A stretch of 64,000 nucleotides of DNA from Chromatiaceae bacterium (GTDB lineage Bacteria; Pseudomonadota; Gammaproteobacteria; Chromatiales; Chromatiaceae), in the NCBI GenBank assembly GCA_024235255.1, contig JACKMT010000003.1, forward strand, positions 434,001 through 498,000. Reading direction: 5' to 3'. Position 1 is the first letter of the stretch. Every line of letters begins with the position of its first letter. The notes beneath the pieces were generated by a model. It searched no databases. It worked only from the letters and a program-made list of their open reading frames with translations, and had not been told where the DNA came from. Shown here in pieces: positions 16,415 through 25,338 of this stretch. The position numbers were made by a program, and so were the translations under genes.

Positions 16415-16972
16415 ATGGTTTCTTTACAAACGCCTGTGTGTGAATTTGGTCTGCCAGCGGTCGATTTTTCGCTGCCCGGGGTGGATGGTGATTTCTGGAC
16501 GCTAGATCGGTGCCGCGGTGAAAGGGGTCTGCTGGTCATGTTTATCTGCAATCATTGTCCCTACGTAAAGGCGGTATTGGATCGGATTGTGCGCGATACG
16601 GCCGAGTTGACGGCACACGGTATCAAAAGTGTCGCCATCATGTCCAACGACCCCAGCGAGTACCCGGAAGACTCTTTTGACAATATGGTTCGTGTCGCTG
16701 CCACTGCGGGTTTCACCTTTCCTTATCTGTTTGACGAGTCACAGTCGGTCGCCCAGGGATACGGTGCGATCTGCACACCGGATTTTTTTGGTTACAACGC
16801 CGACCTTCAGTTGCAATACCGCGGCAGGCTGGATGCGAGTCGCAAAGAAGCAGCGCCTGCAGATTCCCGGCGAGATCTTTTTGAGGCGATGATACAGGTG
16901 GCTGAAACTGGTGCCGGTCCGCTTGAACAGATCCCCAGTATGGGCTGTTCGATCAAGTGGCGAGGTCAGTGA
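16415..16972 (+). CDS. redoxin / thioredoxin-like family protein
   Basis: A 185-residue protein of the AhpC/TSA-redoxin fold, probably cytoplasmic since no signal peptide is seen. VDFSLPGVDGDFWTLD is the usual redoxin opening, and FICNHCPYVKAVLDRI carries a CxxC pair at the active-site position. FDESQSVAQGYGAICTPDFF holds the cis-proline and the TPDFF motif of the PRX-like1 subgroup. GGGAGGA lies well placed before the ATG. It is divergent from metK across the riboswitch region. The substrate is unknown; a thiol peroxidase or disulfide exchange role is plausible. Confidence 0.85.
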   Translation: MVSLQTPVCEFGLPAVDFSLPGVDGDFWTLDRCRGERGLLVMFICNHCPYVKAVLDRIVRDTAELTAHGIKSVAIMSNDPSEYPEDSFDNMVRVAATAGFTFPYLFDESQSVAQGYGAICTPDFFGYNADLQLQYRGRLDASRKEAAPADSRRDLFEAMIQVAETGAGPLEQIPSMGCSIKWRGQ

Positions 16973-17465
16973 CAACTCCCTCATCATTCTGATAAGCGTT
17001 TGATCCAGTCTTGATTTTCTTTGTGCTTAGATAAAAGTCGTTATGTTGCCTGATCGACAACAATAGGTTAAATATATTCCATAATTCTGATGCGTGAATC
17101 AGTTGGGGGGGCGCGTATTTTGGGGATTTCAGTTCTGGTATCCGAAGGTACCTAACTCAAGTTCAGCCGCCTGGAGGGTGTTTCCACGTTAAGAAAATGG
17201 AACGACAAGGTCGGTCAGAGGCGTGATAGCAGGTTTTATGCATAACGATTTACTTATGAGTTTAATCAGAAAATTTTAATATTCTTCATAACTTCATCTG
17301 GTTATAGTGCCACCACGAATCTGGTTTTAACTGCGCACTGTTAACGGAACCGGAGCCTGCCCAGCCATTGACTGGAGATGGAAAGGGAGAATGTTTCCTA
17401 CACTATTTTGACTTCGGGTATCCGCCTCGGGTTACTTCTTTCAACAAGACTATAAGGAATGATTG
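16973..17465 (+). other. AT-rich leader and promoter region upstream of tkt
   Basis: No gene is seen in these 493 bases. The right half is AT-rich and holds a 10-bp perfect palindrome TTATGCATAA (17236-17245) and an inverted pair ATAAC/GTTAT (17288-17292 and 17301-17305). Such T-N-A dyads are compatible with a LysR-type regulator such as CbbR, but I cannot identify the protein. AAGGA lies just before the tkt start. Confidence 0.45.
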
Positions 17466-19478
17466 ATGTCCTCACGTAGAAATCTCGCCAACGCGATCCG
17501 TGCTTTGAGCATGGATGCGGTACAAAAAGCCAATTCAGGCCACCCTGGTGCCCCTATGGGTATGGCAGATATTGCCGAGGTGCTCTGGAACGACTACATG
17601 AAACACAATCCGGCCAACCCCAAGTGGGCCGACCGTGATCGGTTTGTGCTGTCCAATGGTCATAGCTCGATGCTTATCTATTCATTGCTGCATCTGACCG
17701 GCTACGATCTCACCATCGAGGATTTGAAACAGTTCCGGCAGTTGCACTCCAAGACGCCAGGCCATCCCGAATATGGCTATGCGCCCGGCGTGGAGACAAC
17801 CACCGGTCCGCTGGGGCAGGGTGTCAGCAACGCCGTCGGCATGGCGATCGCCGAAAAGAGTCTTGCCGCCCAGTTCAACCGTGACGGCCACGAGATCGTC
17901 GATCACTACACCTACACTTTCCTCGGCGACGGCTGTCTGATGGAGGGCATCTCGCATGAAGCCTGCTCCCTTGCCGGTACCTTGAAGCTCGGCAAGCTGA
18001 TCGCTTTCTATGACGACAACAACATCTCCATCGACGGCGAGGTGCGTGGTGCCGAGAATGGCGTGGCCTGGTTTACCGACAATACGCCGCAGCGTTTCGA
18101 AGCCTACGGCTGGCATGTCATACCGAAAGTCGACGGGCATGATGCGGCAGCCGTCAAAGCGGCGATCGAGGAGGCCCGCGCCGTTGCAGACAAACCCACT
18201 TTGATCTGCTGCCAGACGCTGATCGGTTTCGGTTCACCCAACAAACAGGGCAAGGAGGAGTGCCACGGCGCACCGCTGGGCGGTGACGAAATCGCACTCA
18301 CCAGAGCGGCGCTGGGGTGGCATCATGGCCCGTTCGAAATACCCTCAGAGGTCTACGCCGGTTGGAGCGCAAAGGAGCGGGGCGCCGGCGCGGAAACCGA
18401 GTGGGAGCAGCGCATGGCGGCTTATGCAGCGAGCTATCCCGAACTGGCGGCGGAGTTTAAGCGCCGCATGGCTGGCGAGCTGCCGGCCAACTGGGAGGAT
18501 AACGCCACCAGTTTTATCGAGGCGGTGAATCAGAAGGGTGAAAAGCTGGCCACGCGCAAGGCGTCTCAGAACGCCATCGAAGGCTACGGCCCGTTCATCC
18601 CCGAGTACATGGGCGGCTCGGCCGATCTGGCCGGCTCCAATCTGACCATCTGGTCGGGCTCGAAGGCGCTCACGCCCGATGATGCGGCAGGCAACTACAT
18701 CCACTACGGCGTGCGTGAATTTGGCATGTCCGCCATCATGAACGGAATCGAACTGCACGGCGGTTTCAAGAGTTACGGCGCCACGTTCCTGATGTTCTCC
18801 GAATACGCCCGCAACGCGCTGCGCATGGCGGCGTTGATGAAGCTTAGTCCGATACATGTCTTTACCCACGACTCCATCGGACTGGGCGAGGACGGCCCCA
18901 CCCACCAGCCGGTGGAGCAGACCGCCACGCTGCGCATGATTCCGCGGATGTCCGTGTGGCGTCCCTGCGACGCAGTAGAGACCGCCGTCTCCTGGAAAAT
19001 AGCCCTGGAACGCAAGGGCGGTCCCACCAGTCTTATTCTCTCTCGGCAGGGGTTGCCCCATATGGAGCGCACACCGGAGCAGGTGTCACGAATCTGTAAA
19101 GGTGGTTATGTACTCTCCGATTGTGACGGAACGCCGGAAGCGATTATTATTGCAACCGGTTCTGAAGTTGAACTCGCCATGAACGCCAGCAAGTCGCTGG
19201 CACAGAAGGGCCGTAAGATTCGCGTGGTCTCGATGCCTTCCACAGACACATTCGATGCCCAGGATGCTGGCTATCGGGAGTCTGTGTTGCCGGCATCCGT
19301 TACTGCCCGTGTTGCGGTGGAAGCGGGCGTTACCGGTTTCTGGGGCAAGTATGTCGGCCTATCTGGCAGGGTAATTGGCTTGGACACCTTTGGGGAATCC
19401 GCTCCGGCTGCGGAGGTCTACAAGCATTTCGGCATCACCGCAGAGCGTGTCGAACAGGCGGTCGAGGAACTGATCTAA
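17466..19478 (+). CDS. tkt: transketolase
   Basis: A thiamine diphosphate enzyme that moves two-carbon units between sugar phosphates in the Calvin cycle and pentose phosphate pathway. The 670 residues match bacterial transketolases. SGHPGAPMGMADIAEVLW, the ThDP motif GDGCLMEGISHEA and the histidine segment HDSIGLGEDGPTHQPVEQ are all intact. The ATG was preferred over a TTG one codon upstream because AAGGA is well spaced from it. It heads the tkt-gap-pgk-fba cassette. Confidence 0.97.
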   Translation: MSSRRNLANAIRALSMDAVQKANSGHPGAPMGMADIAEVLWNDYMKHNPANPKWADRDRFVLSNGHSSMLIYSLLHLTGYDLTIEDLKQFRQLHSKTPGHPEYGYAPGVETTTGPLGQGVSNAVGMAIAEKSLAAQFNRDGHEIVDHYTYTFLGDGCLMEGISHEACSLAGTLKLGKLIAFYDDNNISIDGEVRGAENGVAWFTDNTPQRFEAYGWHVIPKVDGHDAAAVKAAIEEARAVADKPTLICCQTLIGFGSPNKQGKEECHGAPLGGDEIALTRAALGWHHGPFEIPSEVYAGWSAKERGAGAETEWEQRMAAYAASYPELAAEFKRRMAGELPANWEDNATSFIEAVNQKGEKLATRKASQNAIEGYGPFIPEYMGGSADLAGSNLTIWSGSKALTPDDAAGNYIHYGVREFGMSAIMNGIELHGGFKSYGATFLMFSEYARNALRMAALMKLSPIHVFTHDSIGLGEDGPTHQPVEQTATLRMIPRMSVWRPCDAVETAVSWKIALERKGGPTSLILSRQGLPHMERTPEQVSRICKGGYVLSDCDGTPEAIIIATGSEVELAMNASKSLAQKGRKIRVVSMPSTDTFDAQDAGYRESVLPASVTARVAVEAGVTGFWGKYVGLSGRVIGLDTFGESAPAAEVYKHFGITAERVEQAVEELI

Positions 19479-19546
19479 ATCGGGATACAACCGGTTGGTT
19501 TCAGGACCACCGGCTTTTGTAATAGTTAAATCACTAGGAGAAACAA

Positions 19547-20545
19547 ATGACTATCAAAGTAGGCATTAACGGGTTTGGTCGTATCGGCCGCATGGTATTT
19601 CGCGCTATTTCCAAGGATTTTCCGGGTATCGAAGTGGTTGGTATCAACGATCTGCTGGACCCGGACTACCTCGCCTACATGCTGAAGTATGACTCGGTGC
19701 ATGGCAACTTCCCCGGAAAGATCGCGGTCGAGGGGAACAGCATGATCGTCAATGGCAAGGATATTCGCCTGACCGCCGAACGCGACCCATCCAACCTGAA
19801 GTGGGGCGACATTGGTGCCGATCTGGTCATCGAGTGCACCGGTTTCTTCCTGACCGAAGAGACCTGCCAGAAGCATATCGATGCCGGTGCCAAGAAAGTC
19901 GTGCAAAGCGCCCCCTCCAAAGATGCCACCCCAATGTTTGTCTACGGCGTCAACCATAAAACCTACAACGGCCAGAAGATTATCTCCGGCGCCTCCTGCA
20001 CCACCAACTGTCTGGCACCGGTTGCCAAGGTGTTGCACGACAAGTGGGGTATCAAACGCGGTCTGATGACCACCGTGCATGCGGCAACCGCCACCCAGAA
20101 GACGGTTGACGGTCCCTCGATGAAGGATTGGCGCGGTGGCCGCGGCATTCTGGAAAACATCATTCCTTCCTCCACCGGTGCCGCCAAGGCTGTGGGCAAG
20201 GTGCTTCCGGAACTAAACGGTAAGCTGACCGGTATGGCGTTCCGTGTGCCGACCTCGGATGTATCTGTGGTCGATCTGACTGTCGAGCTCAACAAGGATG
20301 CGACCTACGACGAGATTTGCGCTGCGATGAAGGCGGCAGCGGAATCCGGTGACTTGGCCGGTGTGCTTGCCTATACCGAGGACAAAGTGGTCTCCACCGA
20401 CTTCCGCGGCTGCACCACACCGTCAATATTCGATGCCGGTGCTGGCATCGCGCTCGATGGCACCTTCATTAAGGTGGTCTCCTGGTACGACAATGAGTAT
20501 GGCTACACCTGCAACATGCTGCGCCTGGTCGAGCACGTAGCTTAA
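19547..20545 (+). CDS. gap: glyceraldehyde-3-phosphate dehydrogenase, type I
   Basis: It interconverts glyceraldehyde-3-phosphate and 1,3-bisphosphoglycerate. The 332 residues carry the NAD fold NGFGRIGRMVFRA, INDLLDPDYLAYMLKYDS and the active-site cysteine in SGASCTTNCLAPV, followed by TVHAATATQKTVDGPS. These are GapA features. In Pseudomonas the same position beside pgk is held by epd, but this protein reads as a true GAPDH. An aspartate after the second beta strand (GIND) favours NAD. AGGAGA precedes the ATG. A repeat hairpin separates it from pgk. Confidence 0.95.
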   Translation: MTIKVGINGFGRIGRMVFRAISKDFPGIEVVGINDLLDPDYLAYMLKYDSVHGNFPGKIAVEGNSMIVNGKDIRLTAERDPSNLKWGDIGADLVIECTGFFLTEETCQKHIDAGAKKVVQSAPSKDATPMFVYGVNHKTYNGQKIISGASCTTNCLAPVAKVLHDKWGIKRGLMTTVHAATATQKTVDGPSMKDWRGGRGILENIIPSSTGAAKAVGKVLPELNGKLTGMAFRVPTSDVSVVDLTVELNKDATYDEICAAMKAAAESGDLAGVLAYTEDKVVSTDFRGCTTPSIFDAGAGIALDGTFIKVVSWYDNEYGYTCNMLRLVEHVA

Positions 20546-20547
20546 TG

Positions 20548-20640
20548 GATAGGTACTGGGTTCGAGGTACCGGGTTCTAGGACAAAATCGTATTCTAGAT
20601 CCCAGTACCCGGTACCCAGTACCCAGCACCCAGTACCTAA
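20548..20640. repeat. intergenic hairpin built of GGTACTGGGT-like units
   Basis: Between gap and pgk lies about 93 bp made almost entirely of short variants of GGTACTGGGT and its complement ACCCAGTACC. The outer arms TAGGTACTGGGT and ACCCAGTACCTA are perfect complements of 12 bp, and inner units GTACCGGGT and ACCCGGTAC also pair, around a centre containing ACAAAATCG. It looks like a repeat element or slippage-grown array rather than a gene. If transcribed it would fold into a long imperfect stem in the gap-pgk mRNA, just before the pgk ribosome binding site. Confidence 0.8.
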
Positions 20641-20657
20641 TTTACAGGAGTCCCCCA

Positions 20658-21839
20658 ATGTCCTTCATTAAGCTTACTGATCTTGATCTTGCCGGTAAGC
20701 GCGTACTCATTCGCGCGGATCTGAATGTGCCCGTCAAAGACGGCAGGGTCACTTCCGATGCCCGTATCACCGCTTCGATGCCGACCATCGAGCACTGCAT
20801 GCAAGCGGGTGCCAAAGTCATGGTTTTTTCACATCTTGGCCGTCCGGAGGAGGGCAAGGTTGACGAAGTGAACTCGATGCAGCCGATCGCGGACGATCTC
20901 TCCGAGAAATTGGGCCGTAAGGTCCCGTTGATCAAGGATTATCTGGAGAGCGAGCCACAGATCAGCGCGGGCGAACTGGTACTGCTGGAAAATGTCCGTT
21001 TCAACGCCGGTGAGAAGAAGGGCAACGAGGATCTGGCTAAGCGTTACGCGAATCTGTGCGATGTCTTCGTGATGGATGCCTTCGGTACCGCGCACCGTGC
21101 TCAGGCGTCCACCCATGGTGTGGGAAAATTTGCTCCGATTGCCTGCGCCGGACTGCTGCTCTCCGACGAACTGGATAATCTTGCCCGCGCATTAGCCAAT
21201 CCGGCGCGGCCAATGGTCGCCATTGTCGGCGGTTCCAAGGTCTCTACCAAGCTGACCGTGCTGGAAGCGCTCTCCGAGAAGGTGGATCAACTGGTGGTCG
21301 GCGGAGGCATTGCCAATACCTTCCTGAAGGCGACCGGTCACAATGTCGGCAAGTCATTGTGCGAGGACGATCTGGTGGAAACCGCAAAAGCGTTGATCGA
21401 AAAAATGCAGGCACGCGGGGCCAGTATACCGATTGCCACCGATGTGGTGTGCGGCAAGAACTTTGCCGAAGATGAGCCTGCGGTACTTAAGGCGGCCGGC
21501 GATGTGGCGGACGACGACATGATTTTCGATATCGGTCCGGAGAGCGCCGCGCAGTTGGCCGAAATTATCAGCAAGGCTGGCACCATCGTCTGGAACGGTC
21601 CGGTTGGCGTGTTCGAGTTCGATCAGTTTGGAGCGGGCACCAAGACCATCTCCATGGCGATTGCGAATGCCGATGGTTTCTCTCTGGCAGGCGGCGGCGA
21701 CACTATAGCGGCAATTCAAAAATACGATATCTACGACAAGATATCCTACATCTCCACGGCTGGAGGTGCTTTTCTCGAATATCTGGAAGGCAAGGTGCTG
21801 CCCGCCGTCGCTATGCTTGAAGATCGGGCTGCCAAATAG
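20658..21839 (+). CDS. pgk: phosphoglycerate kinase
   Basis: It transfers phosphate between 1,3-bisphosphoglycerate and ADP, or the reverse direction in carbon fixation. The 393 residues include RADLNVPVKDGRVTSDARI at the substrate site, GGSKVSTKLTVLE, and the nucleotide loop WNGPVGVFEFDQF with GGGDTIAAI near the C-terminus. Length is standard. CAGGAG sits just after the upstream repeat and seven bases before the ATG. No pyruvate kinase gene lies between it and fba, unlike in several related genomes. Confidence 0.97.
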   Translation: MSFIKLTDLDLAGKRVLIRADLNVPVKDGRVTSDARITASMPTIEHCMQAGAKVMVFSHLGRPEEGKVDEVNSMQPIADDLSEKLGRKVPLIKDYLESEPQISAGELVLLENVRFNAGEKKGNEDLAKRYANLCDVFVMDAFGTAHRAQASTHGVGKFAPIACAGLLLSDELDNLARALANPARPMVAIVGGSKVSTKLTVLEALSEKVDQLVVGGGIANTFLKATGHNVGKSLCEDDLVETAKALIEKMQARGASIPIATDVVCGKNFAEDEPAVLKAAGDVADDDMIFDIGPESAAQLAEIISKAGTIVWNGPVGVFEFDQFGAGTKTISMAIANADGFSLAGGGDTIAAIQKYDIYDKISYISTAGGAFLEYLEGKVLPAVAMLEDRAAK

Positions 21840-22026
21840 TCTTAGCGTAGCGGATAAACAGGACAACAATTCAGGGGTCAGTGTGCGGTTTTCGCTTCCC
21901 GAGAACCATTGAAAATGATGCTGTGGCACGAATATCGTACGCTGTCTCCGGTTTTACCATCCCTGCCCATTACCAAAAAAATAATAGTTCAGCGAGTAAA
22001 TTGAGTTTTTTTCGGAGGTAATTTCA

Positions 22027-23091
22027 ATGGCTTTGATTTCAATGCGTCAACTGCTCGACTATGCAGCAGAAAACAGTTTTGGCATGCCCGCATTCAATGT
22101 AAACAACATGGAACAGGTCCACGCTATTATGCAGGCGGCTGATGAAACCGACAGCCCGGTGATCATGCAGGGCTCTGCCGGTGCCCGCTCCTACGCCGGT
22201 GAACCTTTTCTGCGCCATCTGATCCTGGCCGCGCTTGAGGTCTATCCGCATATTCCGATCGTAATGCATCAGGACCACGGCTCTTCGCCGGCGGTCTGCC
22301 TACGCTCCATCCAGTCCGGATTCTCCTCGGTGATGATGGATGGTTCGCTGATGGAGGATGCCAAAACGCCGGCGACCTACGAATACAACGTCGAAGTTAC
22401 CCGCAAGGTGGTGGAGATGGCGCATGCCGGAGGTGTGTCGGTGGAGGGTGAGCTGGGTTGCCTGGGCTCTCTGGAAACCGGCGAGGCTGGCGAGGAGGAC
22501 GGTGTCGGCGCCGAAGGAAAACTCGATATGGATCAGATGCTGACCGACCCTGATGAGGCTGCTGATTTCGCCAAGAAGACCAAAGTGGATGCGCTGGCCA
22601 TAGCTATCGGCACTTCCCACGGTGCCTACAAATTCACCAAGGAGCCGACCGGCGATATTCTGCGCATCGACCGGGTCAAGGAGATTCATGCGCGTATCCC
22701 CAACACGCATCTCGTAATGCACGGCTCCTCCTCGGTGCCTCAGGAGTGGCTGCAGATCATCAACAGTTACGGCGGCGACATGGGGCAGACCTACGGCGTA
22801 CCGGTTGCCGAGATTGTTGAGGGCATTAAACACGGCGTACGTAAAGTGAATATCGACACCGACCTGCGTATGGCTTCGACCGGCTCGATTCGCCGCCACC
22901 TGCATGAAAACACCGCAAACTTCGATCCGCGCAAGTTCCTGAAGGAGTCTACCAAAGGGATGAAAGAGATCTGCAAGGCGCGTTACGAGGCTTTCGGTTG
23001 TGCCGGGCACGCATCCAAGATCAGAGCCAAATCGTTGGAGAGTATGTTCATGCTGTATGCCAGCGGAGAGCTGGATCTGAAAATCAGCTGA
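22027..23091 (+). CDS. fba: class II fructose-bisphosphate aldolase
   Basis: A zinc aldolase that makes fructose-1,6-bisphosphate, and in autotrophs also sedoheptulose-1,7-bisphosphate. The 354 residues have zinc ligands in MHQDHGSS, VEGELGCLGSLE and HGSSSVPQEW, and the phosphate site NIDTDLRMAS. The long GEAGEEDGVGAEGKLD loop marks the class IIB form found in Calvin-cycle gene sets. CGGAGGTAA lies eight bases before the ATG. An intrinsic terminator follows, so it is the last gene of the cassette. Confidence 0.96.
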   Translation: MALISMRQLLDYAAENSFGMPAFNVNNMEQVHAIMQAADETDSPVIMQGSAGARSYAGEPFLRHLILAALEVYPHIPIVMHQDHGSSPAVCLRSIQSGFSSVMMDGSLMEDAKTPATYEYNVEVTRKVVEMAHAGGVSVEGELGCLGSLETGEAGEEDGVGAEGKLDMDQMLTDPDEAADFAKKTKVDALAIAIGTSHGAYKFTKEPTGDILRIDRVKEIHARIPNTHLVMHGSSSVPQEWLQIINSYGGDMGQTYGVPVAEIVEGIKHGVRKVNIDTDLRMASTGSIRRHLHENTANFDPRKFLKESTKGMKEICKARYEAFGCAGHASKIRAKSLESMFMLYASGELDLKIS

Positions 23092-23114
23092 TGCGTGTAA
23101 CAGACTGAACCTGA

Positions 23115-23139
23115 GGGGGCCATTTAGGCCCCCTTTTTT
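23115..23139 (+). terminator. intrinsic terminator after fba
   Basis: GGGGGCC pairs with GGCCCCC around an ATTTA centre and is followed directly by TTTTTT. It lies 23 bp past the fba stop codon and closes the plus-strand carbon metabolism cassette. Confidence 0.92.
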
Positions 23140-23209
23140 ATCGTGCAGCTCCGTAAAACGAAATCGGTCCACAGCAAATGCTATGGACTCATCCCATGCG
23201 CGGCGGCAG

Positions 23210-24205
23210 TCAATACAAAGGCAGTGCCGGTTGCTGCAATGCGGATTTTTGTTGCGCTAACAGAGATAGATGTTCCTGCCAGTACTGATTGGTATTAAAC
23301 CAGGGAAAAGCCTTCGGAAATGCCGGATCGCTCCAGCGGCGGGCCAGCCAGGCTGCGTAATGAATCATGCGCAGGGTTCGCAGTGGTTCAATCAATGCCA
23401 ATTCCCTCAGGTTCAGATCTCGGAATGCCTCATAACCTTCCCGTAGATGACTCAGTTGCAGCGCCATCTCCCGCCGCTCGCCGGAGAGCAGCATCCACAG
23501 GTCCTGGATTGCGGGGCCCATGCGGCAGTCGTCCATATCTACAAAGTGTGGGCCGTGGTCGGTCCAAAGTATGTTGCCTGAATGGCAGTCTCCATGCAGG
23601 CGAATCCAGCGGACAGCGGGAACGGCGTCGAACTTCTCCTCAATCAGACGCTGCAGCTCTGCACACAGCAGACGGTAATTCGATTCATACTCCAGTGGAA
23701 TGAAGCCATGCTCCAACAGGTACGCTGCAGCGTTGGGTACGATGGTTTTCGGGTCAATGCTGGGCCGGTGTGCAAAAGGCTTGGCCGCGCCCAACAGATG
23801 GATACGTCCGAGAAACCGGCCTACCCATGTCAGATTGTCCGGATTGTCGAACTCGGGCCAGCGTCCGCCCTGCCGTGGAAACAGGCTGAAGCGGTAACCC
23901 TGAAACTGGTGGAGCGTCTCGCCGGACGGCGCAACCAGGGGAGCGACCACCGGTATCTCCTCCTCCGCCAGGCTGAGACTGAAACTATGCTCCTCAATTA
24001 TAGTTGCGTCGCTCCAGCGCCCTGGCCGGTAGAATTTCGCAACCAGGACAGTACCATCCTCGATACCGATCTGATAGACACGGTTTTCGTAGCTGTTGAG
24101 GGCCAGCATGCGTCCATCCGGTGCAAAACCCACCGACTCGATCGCACCGATAACCACATCGGGGGAGAGCTCAGCATAGGGCGCGCGGGTGTCAGACATA
24201 ACCAT
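23210..24205 (-). CDS. srkA: SrkA-like stress response kinase
   Basis: A 331-residue aminoglycoside-phosphotransferase-fold protein kinase like E. coli SrkA (YihE), which protects cells from stress-induced death. The catalytic loop is LHGDCHSGNILW and the metal-binding motif is FVDMDDCRMG. The N-terminus SVGFAPDGRMLALNSYENRVY and RPGRWS are signature SrkA segments. A second ATG two codons on could be the start. It follows purC by 33 bp and may be in its operon. The cellular target is not evident. Confidence 0.9.
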   Translation of the reverse strand: MVMSDTRAPYAELSPDVVIGAIESVGFAPDGRMLALNSYENRVYQIGIEDGTVLVAKFYRPGRWSDATIIEEHSFSLSLAEEEIPVVAPLVAPSGETLHQFQGYRFSLFPRQGGRWPEFDNPDNLTWVGRFLGRIHLLGAAKPFAHRPSIDPKTIVPNAAAYLLEHGFIPLEYESNYRLLCAELQRLIEEKFDAVPAVRWIRLHGDCHSGNILWTDHGPHFVDMDDCRMGPAIQDLWMLLSGERREMALQLSHLREGYEAFRDLNLRELALIEPLRTLRMIHYAAWLARRWSDPAFPKAFPWFNTNQYWQEHLSLLAQQKSALQQPALPLY

Positions 24206-24238
24206 CCGGTTTTTCGCTGTTTCAGTGTGGTGACCTGC

Positions 24239-25138
24239 CTACCCAATCGCTGCAGTGAGCCGTTTCTCTGCCTCTGCATACTTTTCTGCGGTTTTAAGGA
24301 TGACCTCACTTGGTAGCTCCGGCGCCGGAGGGGTTTTATCCCAGTCCAGAGTCTCCAGGTAGTCACGTACAAACTGCTTGTCGAAACTTGGCGGACTGAT
24401 GCCGGGACGATACTGATCCGCCGGCCAGAACCGGGAGGAGTCCGGTGTCAACACTTCGTCGATCAGATAGAGCCGCCCTTCGCTGTCCTGGCCAAATTCA
24501 AATTTGGTGTCGGCGATGATAATCCCCTTCTGTCGTGCATAGGCCGCGCACTCGGTGTAGATTCGGAGACTGACATCCCGCACCTGCTCGGCAAGCGTCT
24601 TGCCAAGCAAATCGACAGTCTGCTCGAAACTGATGTTCATATCGTGCGCACCGATTTCGGCCTTGGTAGAAGGTGTATAAATGGCTGCAGGTAGTTTGTC
24701 TGCCTGCTGCAGACCGGCGGGCAGCGCTATTCCGCAGACAGCGCCATTCTGCTGATAATCTTTCCAGCCCGAGCCGATCAGATAGCCGCGGACAATCGCT
24801 TCCACCGGCAGCGGTTTTAGCTTGCGCACAACGATTGCACGCTCACCCAGCAGCGCACGTTGCTCGGGGTCGGGTACGACATCCTGCAGCGGTTTAGCGG
24901 AGAGATGATTCGGAATAATCTCTCGGGTCCGTGCAAACCAGAAGTTTGCTACCCGCGTAAGAACTTCACCTTTTCCTGGAATCGGCTGGGAAAGTACGAC
25001 ATCAAAAGCGGAGAGCCGGTCGCTCGCCACTATGAGCATGTGATCATCATCGATCTGATAGATATCGCGAACCTTTCCCCTGTTCAACAATTTCAGATGG
25101 GGAAGATTCGATTCGTAAAGCGCGCTGTTTTCGGACAT
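24239..25138 (-). CDS. purC: phosphoribosylaminoimidazole-succinocarboxamide synthase
   Basis: It joins aspartate to CAIR in de novo purine synthesis. The 299 residues hold LLNRGKVRDIYQIDDDHML, ASDRLSAFDVVL, VEAIVRGYLIGSGWKDY and IIADTKFEFGQD, all PurC signatures. It is the longer form related to yeast ADE1-type enzymes, not the roughly 237-residue E. coli type. The gene heads a minus-strand pair with srkA and is divergent from the DUF2934 gene. Confidence 0.96.
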   Translation of the reverse strand: MSENSALYESNLPHLKLLNRGKVRDIYQIDDDHMLIVASDRLSAFDVVLSQPIPGKGEVLTRVANFWFARTREIIPNHLSAKPLQDVVPDPEQRALLGERAIVVRKLKPLPVEAIVRGYLIGSGWKDYQQNGAVCGIALPAGLQQADKLPAAIYTPSTKAEIGAHDMNISFEQTVDLLGKTLAEQVRDVSLRIYTECAAYARQKGIIIADTKFEFGQDSEGRLYLIDEVLTPDSSRFWPADQYRPGISPPSFDKQFVRDYLETLDWDKTPPAPELPSEVILKTAEKYAEAEKRLTAAIG

Positions 25139-25338
25139 AGCTGACCTTGTTACTTAACTATATAAAGAATCGAATTGTACCCCATTATGTTAGTTTAATT
25201 CCGGTGTGGATATCGGTAGTATTTGTTAAACAAACCGATGCTATAGTACCGCTCGCGCGGCAGGTCTTTAAAGCCATAGGCAGGGTCGCAGGCAATCGGA
25301 TTGAAATGGGTGGCAATCAGTAAGGGGGGAAGTGCGCG

